Shown here piece by piece: positions 1 to 4,890 of a DNA stretch of 11,139 bases. The stretch spans positions 1 to 11,139 of the forward strand of contig UQTA01000090.1 in assembly GCA_900543885.1 (NCBI GenBank), in the 5' to 3' direction. The stretch is from an uncultured Clostridium sp. (GTDB lineage Bacteria; Bacillota; Clostridia; Lachnospirales; Lachnospiraceae). Numbering within the stretch: position 1 is the first letter of the stretch; each line of letters starts with the position of its first letter. A program made the translations under genes and the position numbers. The notes under the pieces were generated by a model. That model was not told where the DNA came from. It worked only from the letters and a program-made list of their open reading frames with translations, and ran no database searches.

Positions 1-250
1 CTTCTTCCCAGTATGGGGTATCAAGACCGTTGATGCGGACTACGCGTTCACAGCCACGATAATTGATTTCCTTTAATGCATGATACAGAGAAAAACGAGC
101 TGCATCCTTCTGGTTCTCAGCAACTGCGTCCTCCAGATCCAGCATAATAGAGTCTGGTTTATAAATATATGGATCCTTGATCAGACCTGGTTTCTGTGCA
201 TTTAAGAACATCATGGTTCTTCTTAAACGCTTCTTATTTGCATTGATCAT
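1..250 (-). CDS. citE: Citrate lyase beta subunit CitE, N-terminal part (runs off the left edge)
   Basis: The first 83 codons of CitE are present; the rest lies beyond position 1. CitE is the citryl-ACP lyase subunit of the cytoplasmic citrate lyase complex and cleaves citryl-thioester into oxaloacetate and acetyl-ACP. The translated start contains RLRRTMMFLNAQKPG followed by a DSIMLDLEDAV motif and a DAAR segment. These are characteristic of the HpcH/HpaI aldolase/CitE family, in which this acidic LDLEDAV stretch lies near the Mg/acyl-thioester site. The ATG at 250-248 overlaps the TGA of citD (249-247) as ATGA, so translation is probably coupled to citD and the two proteins are made in fixed ratio. 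The family was recognised from memory of its motifs. The partial state is due to the window edge and is not a truncation. Confidence 0.9.
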   Translation of the reverse strand, partial: MINANKKRLRRTMMFLNAQKPGLIKDPYIYKPDSIMLDLEDAVAENQKDAARFSLYHALKEINYRGCERVVRINGLDTPYWEE

Positions 251-546
251 CTTACTGCACCTCCCCATGGAATGTCCTCGATCTGGTCAACAGAACGGAA
301 TACCGCACCTTCTACTCTTGCCTTAATGGTGCAGTCCAGCGCGCCCTTGTCCACCACTGAAATTTTTACATTCTTTACTTCCAGGTTTTCCAGTGTCTTA
401 AGGACTACCTTGCGGATCTGGTTGCCATACTGATTGATCACAGCACTTTCCAGGTTAAACTCAACAGAACCATTTCCCGGTTCTACGGTTACCTGACAGT
501 CACTGGATTCCAATGTTCCTGCCATAGCCGGTTTCTTGATCTCCAT
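247..546 (-). CDS. citD: Citrate lyase acyl carrier protein CitD (gamma subunit)
   Basis: This 99-residue protein is the acyl carrier subunit of citrate lyase. It carries the phosphoribosyl-dephospho-CoA prosthetic group, whose acetyl thioester is exchanged with citrate. The hallmark is the N-terminal AGTLESSD motif (residues 9-16), which contains the serine that carries the prosthetic group. The length is normal for CitD (about 95-100). The start ATG is preceded by AAAGGAGG eight bases upstream and, further up, by a good minus-strand promoter (592-620), so citD is the first gene of its transcript. citE follows with an ATGA overlap. In many bacteria the acetylating ligase citC precedes citD; here the divergent neighbour is rplY instead, so citC must lie elsewhere. 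Confidence 0.93.
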   Translation of the reverse strand: MEIKKPAMAGTLESSDCQVTVEPGNGSVEFNLESAVINQYGNQIRKVVLKTLENLEVKNVKISVVDKGALDCTIKARVEGAVFRSVDQIEDIPWGGAVR

Positions 547-591
547 AATCTATATAACCTCCTTTAATCATTTATCCCTGTTTCTGATCCT

Positions 592-620
592 ATCATAAAA
601 AATCATTCTTAACTATGCAA
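592..620 (-). promoter_or_regulatory. Sigma-A-type promoter for citDE
   Basis: Read on the minus strand, TTGCAT (620-615) is followed by a 17-base spacer and TATGAT (597-592). The spacing is ideal and the hexamers are close to consensus. The predicted transcription start lies about 40 bases upstream of the citD ATG and the gene has a strong AAAGGAGG site. Just upstream of the -35 is an imperfect AT-rich dyad (CTTAA-6-TTAAG, 630-645) that could be an operator, but I cannot assign a regulator. Confidence 0.65.
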
Positions 621-728
621 TAGGGTTTTCTTAAAATTTATTAAGATTTAATTTTATCAGTTGTTTTGCTGCAATGCTGTAAATTTTCACAATTTTATTT
701 GTTTTTTGTTTGAATTTTCGTTTATTTT

Positions 729-761
729 TTGACATTTCATTTTTTCAAAAAGTGCTATAAT
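729..761 (+). promoter_or_regulatory. Extended -10 promoter for rplY
   Basis: A TGC TATAAT extended -10 element lies at 753-761. A perfect TTGACA is present at 729-734, but it is 21 bases away from the -10, which is longer than the usual 16-18. The TG extension probably compensates for the poor -35 spacing. Transcription would start near 768, giving a 5' leader of about 120 bases before the rplY ATG. Confidence 0.6.
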
Positions 762-817
762 ACAGTCAGTGCAAAAAAGAACTTCTTCATAAAAGCTCTC
801 GAATCTACACAAACGCG

Positions 818-856
818 CCAGGTATCCGGATTACTTACCCAGATACCTGGGTAGTA
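818..856 (+). promoter_or_regulatory. rplY leader: two mutually exclusive hairpins
   Basis: CCAGGTATC (818-826) pairs perfectly with GATACCTGG (842-850) around a 15-base loop. The 3' arm of this hairpin is shared by a second one: TACTTACCCA (832-841) pairs with TGGGTAGTA (848-856) apart from one bulged T, around a six-base loop. Both cannot form together. No U-run follows either of them, so this is not an intrinsic terminator. The structures end about 20 bases before the AGGAGG site (878-883) and could modulate rplY translation or mRNA stability. The role is inferred. Confidence 0.45.
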
Positions 857-891
857 TTGAATAAAAGCGATAAAAGTAGGAGGCAATCATT

Positions 892-1500
892 ATGATGACG
901 TTAAAAGCAGAAAAAAGAGATCCACAGGTAAAGGCAAAAAAATTAAGACGTGAAGGTTTCGTTACCGGTGTTTTATATGGTAAGGAAATGAAAGAAAACG
1001 TTGCGTTAAAATTTGAAGAAAAAGAAGCTCTGCGTTTTATGAAAGACGCAAAAGAAGGCGCACAGGCTACTCTTGCTATTGAAGGCGAGACTGTAAACGC
1101 TATGGTTAAAAATATTGATTATGACCCAATGAGTAAAAAGGTACTGGCTCTGGACTTCCAGGCACTGGTTGCCGGTGAAGTAGTATCCGCTACTGTTCCG
1201 GTACATTTTCTCAATGAAGAGATCGTTCAGGGTGTCTTTGAACCGGAACTTTCTGAGATTCATTATAAAGCAGACCCGGCTCATCTTCTGGATCCTGTTG
1301 AGATCGACCTGGCAAAGCTTCCGGCAGGTACAAAAAATATGTACGTAAAAGACCTGAAACTGGAAGAAAAAGGGGTAAATGTTTCTACTCCTGGTGATAC
1401 TCAGTTGTTCCATATTGCTGATTTTGTCAAGACAGATGATGACGCAGAAGAGGCTGATGCAGATGCTTCCACTGATAAAAAAGCTGCTGCTAAAAAGTGA
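892..1500 (+). CDS. rplY: 50S ribosomal protein bL25 (Ctc form)
   Basis: This 202-residue protein is ribosomal protein L25 in its long CTC/TL5 form. The N-terminal ~95 residues form the 5S-rRNA-binding beta-barrel domain (LRREGFVTGVLYG near residues 18-30, then NIDYDPMSKKVLALDF around 73-88). The C-terminal domain follows (roughly 95-185), with the VPVHFLNEEIVQGVFE and AGTKNMYVKDL segments typical of the family. The tail, from about residue 180, is acidic and then Lys/Ala-rich and probably disordered. In Bacillus the homologue is the general stress protein Ctc. The first of two consecutive ATGs is eight bases after AGGAGG and is preferred. The gene has its own promoter and structured leader and ends at a strong terminator, so it is monocistronic. 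Confidence 0.95.
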   Translation: MMTLKAEKRDPQVKAKKLRREGFVTGVLYGKEMKENVALKFEEKEALRFMKDAKEGAQATLAIEGETVNAMVKNIDYDPMSKKVLALDFQALVAGEVVSATVPVHFLNEEIVQGVFEPELSEIHYKADPAHLLDPVEIDLAKLPAGTKNMYVKDLKLEEKGVNVSTPGDTQLFHIADFVKTDDDAEEADADASTDKKAAAKK

Positions 1501-1511
1501 TCTATCCTATA

Positions 1512-1553
1512 AAAAAGAAGGAAAACATGGACATCTTTGTTTTCCTTCTTTTT
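1512..1553. terminator. Bidirectional intrinsic terminator between rplY and the oxidoreductase gene
   Basis: A perfect 15-bp stem pairs 1512-1526 (AAAAAGAAGGAAAAC) with 1539-1553 (GTTTTCCTTCTTTTT) around a 12-base loop. The A-run at its left and T-run at its right make it a terminator in both directions. It lies 11 bases after the rplY stop and 15 bases past the stop of the convergent gene. Confidence 0.88.
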
Positions 1554-1568
1554 ATTATACTGCTTATT

Positions 1569-2552
1569 TTATTTTTCTTCACCCTCAAAGGTCATATCCC
1601 AGGATTCCCTGATATCATCCATTAACTGTAAAACGGTCAAACAATCCTCTTTTTTATACCGGTCGCTGGTATTCATTCCCCGGCTGACACAGCGGCTCGT
1701 CTCTACGATCTCGTATTCAAAGCCATTTACTTTAAAGGGTTCTCTAACTGTATAGGAAGAACCATCTTTCAACTGTACTGTAAATTCCTGTAAAAACTGA
1801 AAATCTTCTATTATAATATCGCCCTTTGTGCCTTCGATCCGGGCATTGCGCTCTAACTGCTTTCCTATAGCCTGAATGCAATGACCACTGCAGTCTCCCG
1901 GATATTCCAGATCAATCTCGCTGTAATCATCTGTTCCGTATTCAGTCATATGTACTTCTGACTGAAATCCTTCCGGAGCGCATCCTGTGATCATATGAAA
2001 AAATCCCAGGTTATAAATACCAATATCTAATAATGCTCCGCCGCCTAGTTCTGACTTAAACTTGCGTTCTTTTCTGGCACCTTCTGCAATAAACCCAAAC
2101 TGGGAAGTGATCCGTTTTACTTCACCGATCACGCCTTCTTTCAGCATGGCACGAAGTTTATCATAAGCCGGAAGAAAGCGGATCCAGAACGCTTCCATAA
2201 TAAACAGACCTTTTTCCTCTGCCAGATCATATAATTCTTCTGCCTGTTCTGCGCAAAGGGTAAATGGCTTTTCGCACAACACATGTTTCCCTGCTTCCAG
2301 ACACATACGGCAATTTTCATAATGAAGATTATTGGGTGTAGCAATGTAAACTGCTTCCACTTCGCTGTCTGTCATCATTTCTCCATAGCTGCCATAAACT
2401 TTGGAAATCCCATAAGTTTTGGCAAACTCTTTTCCATGCTCCAGATTGCTGGATGCACAGGCAGCTAACTGTTCATCTTCCAGATTCATCCGGTTTACTG
2501 TATCCGCAAATTTCTTTGCAATCGTTCCTGTTGCTAAAATTCCCCATTTCAT
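1569..2552 (-). CDS. Gfo/Idh/MocA-family NAD(P)-dependent oxidoreductase
   Basis: The product has 327 residues, the usual length for this family of cytoplasmic dehydrogenases acting on sugars, inositols and related polyols. The N-terminal Rossmann fold begins with GILATGTIA (residues 4-12). Further landmarks are ATPNNLH (71-77), the family-defining CEKP (93-96, with the active-site Lys95), and GGGALLDIGIYNLGFF (170-185), which carries the Asp and Tyr expected at the catalytic site. The overall pattern resembles the dihydrodiol dehydrogenase/xylose dehydrogenase branch. The substrate cannot be read from the sequence. The ATG lies 10 bases after the stop of the upstream secreted-protein gene, with a weak GGTAGG-like site, so the two are probably co-transcribed. 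A functional link between them is not obvious. Confidence 0.88.
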   Translation of the reverse strand: MKWGILATGTIAKKFADTVNRMNLEDEQLAACASSNLEHGKEFAKTYGISKVYGSYGEMMTDSEVEAVYIATPNNLHYENCRMCLEAGKHVLCEKPFTLCAEQAEELYDLAEEKGLFIMEAFWIRFLPAYDKLRAMLKEGVIGEVKRITSQFGFIAEGARKERKFKSELGGGALLDIGIYNLGFFHMITGCAPEGFQSEVHMTEYGTDDYSEIDLEYPGDCSGHCIQAIGKQLERNARIEGTKGDIIIEDFQFLQEFTVQLKDGSSYTVREPFKVNGFEYEIVETSRCVSRGMNTSDRYKKEDCLTVLQLMDDIRESWDMTFEGEEK

Positions 2553-2562
2553 AAATGTCTGC

Positions 2563-3465
2563 CTACCAATTCTTTTTTAATTTTGTCTTCCAGCTTACAG
2601 AATACGGATTCCACTGACTGGCTTTCAGATTTTGATATAATTCTTCCCGGTCATCTGAACTGTCGCCTGTAGACTCTTCATATCCTTCCAGATAACTCTG
2701 TACAAAAGAATCCCAGGAATCGAAGGTACCCTGGATCTCTTTTGCGATCTCTAATGCCTTATCCAAAGCTTCTTTTTCTGTATAATAATCGGCCAGATAA
2801 TAAAATCCCAGGTTTGACTCTGCACGGCTGTAATCCCAGGCAGAACTACTGTCCCCGGCAGACTGTAATAATTCTTCTAATGTTTCATCAGCGGAAGCTT
2901 TATCTGTAACCCCCCAGCTCTGTTTTAACATTTTGCGTGTCTGTTCCCTGGTAGTCTTATCGATCTCCGCTCCATTCTCTTCTTTTCCATCCAACTTCAG
3001 ACTGCCGCCGAAAGCACGGATATTTCCTCCGTTATGCTTTGTAAGGATCGCATAGGTTGCATTGATCCACTGAACTGTTTTATTGTTCATATAGGGATTC
3101 TCTGTCTTGTTCAGATACTGCTGCCTGCTGCTGATAGCAGAAAAATCAGAATCTGTGCTTTCTTTGCTTTCCCCTGACTTTCTGGTGGAAGATGGAACAA
3201 CCGCACCTCTTTCATTAAAGACGTATATTTTTCCATCAATCTCCCGTTCACAGTTCTTTAATAAATAGCCATCTTCATCCAGGTAAAACCACTGATTGCC
3301 TGATTTACGGAAGGCATTTACCACTCTGGTACCGTCATCTTCATAATAGGCATATGTATCGCCTTCTTTCTGCCAGCCTGCAAATGCAGTCACAGGATTT
3401 AACACAGCCAGACTACAGACCAAAAGCATCATACCTCCTATATGTCTGAAAACTTTTCTATCCAT
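2563..3465 (-). CDS. Secreted protein with cell-wall-binding repeats and a DUF1266-like domain
   Basis: A 300-residue exported protein. Residues 1-29 form a signal peptide (charged start, hydrophobic core GGMMLLVCSLAVL, AFA cleavage site). Residues 30-90 hold about two to three aromatic/glycine repeats (WQKEGDTYAYYEDDG, QWFYLDEDGYLL, KIYVFNERGAVV) of the choline/glucan cell-wall-binding type, which would tether it to the envelope. After a Ser/Lys-rich linker comes a helical domain. Its SWGV (183-186), WDYSR (210-214) and TFDSWDSFVQSYLEGYEE segments match my recollection of DUF1266, a family without known function. An ATG six codons upstream (3483) is possible, but AGAGGA at 3480-3475 sits nine bases before the 3465 ATG and leaves a better signal peptide. 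The gene heads a likely operon with the oxidoreductase. Confidence 0.75.
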   Translation of the reverse strand: MDRKVFRHIGGMMLLVCSLAVLNPVTAFAGWQKEGDTYAYYEDDGTRVVNAFRKSGNQWFYLDEDGYLLKNCEREIDGKIYVFNERGAVVPSSTRKSGESKESTDSDFSAISSRQQYLNKTENPYMNNKTVQWINATYAILTKHNGGNIRAFGGSLKLDGKEENGAEIDKTTREQTRKMLKQSWGVTDKASADETLEELLQSAGDSSSAWDYSRAESNLGFYYLADYYTEKEALDKALEIAKEIQGTFDSWDSFVQSYLEGYEESTGDSSDDREELYQNLKASQWNPYSVSWKTKLKKNW

Positions 3466-3474
3466 AAAATCTCT

Positions 3475-3480
3475 TCCTCT
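3475..3480 (-). promoter_or_regulatory. Ribosome binding site that sets the start at 3465
   Basis: AGAGGA on the minus strand lies nine bases before the ATG at 3465-3463. The alternative ATG at 3483 has only GAGG nearby, and choosing it would add six charged residues before the signal peptide. Confidence 0.55.
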
Positions 3481-3497
3481 CATTTATCCTCAAACAC

Positions 3498-3526
3498 AGT
3501 ATAACACAGGCTTTCCTATTTTCCAA
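3498..3526 (-). promoter_or_regulatory. Promoter for the secreted protein/oxidoreductase operon
   Basis: On the minus strand, TTGGAA (3526-3521) is followed by a 17-base spacer and TATACT (3503-3498), with a TG one base before the -10. Transcription would start near 3491, about 25 bases before the chosen ATG. Confidence 0.65.
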
Positions 3527-3576
3527 CTTACACATTTCTGACGAAATTCTTTCAGTCGTTTCTTTCTTTGCCGCTG

Positions 3577-3616
3577 TTTGTGTATTATTTGTCAATTTTT
3601 TGTGCATTATTTATCA
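3577..3616. repeat. Tandem direct repeat with 22-bp period
   Basis: TTTGTGTATTATTTGTCA (3577-3594) recurs as TTTGTGCATTATTTATCA (3599-3616). The copies differ at two positions and are 22 bp apart, about two helical turns. They lie in the divergent intergenic stretch about 35 bp upstream of the plus-strand -35 element at 3651 and about 50 bp from the minus-strand -35. The geometry suggests two binding sites for one regulator on the same DNA face, but no known regulator is recognised. Confidence 0.5.
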
Positions 3617-3650
3617 TTCGTTACAGAATCAAATACATTCTTTTAGGCAC

Positions 3651-3679
3651 TGGTCACAAAAAAAGTTCTATGCTAGAAT
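3651..3679 (+). promoter_or_regulatory. Promoter in front of the flavoprotein remnant
   Basis: TGGTCA (3651-3656) and TAGAAT (3674-3679) are separated by 17 bases, and TGC directly precedes the -10, forming an extended element. Transcription would start near 3686, right at the damaged 5' end of the remnant. This may be the original promoter of the lost gene, or a deletion may have brought it next to the remnant. Confidence 0.45.
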
Positions 3680-3689
3680 GTACCCATAA

Positions 3690-4022
3690 AAAGCAAATAA
3701 ATTAGACGAAGCAGGAAAAATACTTTTTGAAAACAACCCGCTGACCACTGTATGCAGCCTTGTATGCAACCATGAAAACCAGTGTGAGGGACATTGCGTT
3801 CTTGGACGCAAGGGGGCTCCGGTCCATTTTTCCACCATCGAAAGCTATATTTCTACTACTTACGCAAATAAAATGACAAAAGGTCCGGCACCTTCTAATG
3901 GTATGCGGGCTGCTATCATTGGTTCCGGTCCTGCCGGCCTTACCATTGCGGTAATTCTTGCAAGATACGGCTATGACCGACAGCTGCAAAAAATGCTCCA
4001 TCTTGAAAACCTCATAAAGTAA
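3690..4022 (+). pseudogene. Remnant of a GltD/PreT-like FAD/NAD(P)-binding oxidoreductase gene
   Basis: The plus-strand frame from 3690 to the TAA at 4020-4022 encodes a clear N-terminal piece of the glutamate synthase small subunit/PreT-like flavoprotein family. It contains EAGKILFENNPL, then a Cys motif CSLVCNHENQCEGHC (C-x3-C-x5-C-x3-C, an iron-sulfur ligand pattern), then AAIIGSGPAGLTIA, the dinucleotide-binding glycine loop, and ARYGYD. Family members run to roughly 400 residues or more; here homology stops after GYD (3977). About 14 unrelated codons follow before the stop. At the 5' end there is no start codon before the homology: the in-frame ATG at 3678 meets TAA after three codons (3687-3689). 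Both ends therefore look deleted, and the central and C-terminal FAD/NADPH domains are gone. An intrinsic terminator follows directly. A minus-strand open frame across the same bases is a shadow. Confidence 0.75.
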
Positions 4023-4031
4023 GAGTATAAT
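4003..4031 (+). promoter_or_regulatory. Near-consensus promoter for the YczE-like gene
   Basis: TTGAAA (4003-4008), a 17-base spacer and TATAAT (4026-4031) form one of the best sigma-A matches in the window. It overlaps the tail of the remnant frame. The predicted start, near 4037-4039, lies inside the left arm of the terminator at 4033-4070, so the nascent RNA lacks the outer GGGG of that stem. Confidence 0.7.
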
Positions 4032-4032
4032 C

Positions 4033-4070
4033 GGGGATGTTGCGGATTTTTCCGCTGCATCCCCTTTTTT
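4033..4070 (+). terminator. Intrinsic terminator after the flavoprotein remnant
   Basis: GGGGATGTTGCGGA (4033-4046) pairs with TCCGCTGCATCCCC (4051-4064), with one wobble and one mismatch, around a TTTT loop and followed by six T. It would stop transcripts entering from the remnant. RNA starting at the overlapping promoter would lack the first four stem bases and form only a weaker hairpin detached from the U-run. Confidence 0.85.
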
Positions 4071-4116
4071 AATAAATTTTTGTCAATAAATCTACAAAAG
4101 AAAAGAGAGTATTGTT

Positions 4117-4770
4117 ATGAATCAGAAAAAAGTCACCCTTCGGGGAGAGCTGGCTCTGCTGATCGTTATCCTGATCAACAGCCTTGGTGTTGTTTTAATG
4201 CTGCGTTCCGGCTCCGGCATTTCCGCTATTTCCAGCGTTCCCTATGCATTTTCCCTTGTATTTCCGGTTCTGACCCTTGGTACCTGGACCTATATTTTCC
4301 AGGGACTTCTGGTTTTAACCCTGATGGTCTTAAAAAAGCGCTTTGTTCCCAGCTATCTGTTCAGCTTTGTAGCTGGTTTTGCTTTTGGAAAAATGGTGGA
4401 TATCCACAGGATCTGGGTCAATACACTGCCTCTTAGTATTCCGCTGCGTGTATTTTATTTTATAGCCAGCTATCTGATCCTGTGCTTCGGAATTGCCCTT
4501 TCCAACCGGTGCAAACTTCCAGTCATCCCAACGGATCTGTTTCCCAGAGATCTTTCTGAGATCATCAAAAAACCTTATTCCAGAGTAAAGATCACCTTTG
4601 ACGTAACCTGTCTTTTTGTTACAGCCTGCATGACTTTCCTCTGCCTTGGACATATTTCCGGACTTGGGATCGGTACTGTTGCAGCTGCTTTTACCATGGG
4701 AAAAACCATTGGACTGATTGGAAATGCCATTGATAAAAAATTCGATTTTGTATCTGTATTAAGCAGATAA
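4117..4770 (+). CDS. YczE/YitT-like integral membrane protein
   Basis: A 217-residue membrane protein with about five to six hydrophobic segments (roughly residues 11-29, 44-71, 79-95, 108-129, 159-178 and 181-203). The features are a short charged N-terminus, an RSGSGISAISSVPYAFS segment after the first helix, and a second half with the pattern P-x-D-x-F-x-R-D (IPTDLFPRDLSEIIKKPYSRVKITFD). Similar GxGTVAAAF/MGKxIG segments occur near the end of YczE/YyaS/YitT-type proteins, to which I assign it. The molecular function of the family is not established. The ATG is preceded by a modest AGAGAG-like site. The gene stands alone behind the strong promoter at 4003-4031 and faces the C69 dipeptidase gene across a long hairpin. 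Confidence 0.75.
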   Translation: MNQKKVTLRGELALLIVILINSLGVVLMLRSGSGISAISSVPYAFSLVFPVLTLGTWTYIFQGLLVLTLMVLKKRFVPSYLFSFVAGFAFGKMVDIHRIWVNTLPLSIPLRVFYFIASYLILCFGIALSNRCKLPVIPTDLFPRDLSEIIKKPYSRVKITFDVTCLFVTACMTFLCLGHISGLGIGTVAAAFTMGKTIGLIGNAIDKKFDFVSVLSR

Positions 4771-4796
4771 CGTACCTGTATCCACGTAAAAAAGCC

Positions 4797-4849
4797 ATAT
4801 AAAATACGCCAGGAATGTGATCTTCACACGTTCCCGGCGTATTTTATAT
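4797..4849. terminator. Long hairpin between convergent genes
   Basis: ATATAAAATACGCC (4797-4810) pairs perfectly with GGCGTATTTTATAT (4836-4849). Inside, GGAA (4812-4815) pairs with TTCC (4831-4834) and TGTGA (4816-4820) with TCACA (4824-4828), so the whole is a stem of about 23 pairs with a three-base loop. On the minus strand it is followed by GGCTTTTTT; no clean U-run follows on the plus strand. It probably terminates the dipeptidase transcript and may also act on the convergent one. Confidence 0.7.
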
Positions 4850-4890
4850 CCTGTATTTTATATGCTGCCGATGTTTTTTTCTGCCAGTTC

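Noticed and set aside
678..691. TGTAAATTTTCACA as a catabolite (cre) or Rex site in front of citDE
   Set aside because: It fits the outer positions of cre but lacks the central CG, and the half-site spacing is two bases short for Rex. Kept only as an unassigned dyad.
818..850. Intrinsic terminator/attenuator in the rplY leader
   Set aside because: The stem is strong but no U-run follows; the next bases are GTAGTATTGAATAAAAG.
1006..1413. Open frame of 135 codons on the minus strand within rplY
   Set aside because: It is antisense to a clear L25 gene, Phe/Cys-rich, without a ribosome binding site, and best explained as a shadow frame.
3702..4001. Open frame of 99 codons on the minus strand opposite the flavoprotein remnant
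   Set aside because: The plus strand encodes recognisable GltD-like motifs over the same bases; the minus frame has no family features and no ribosome site.
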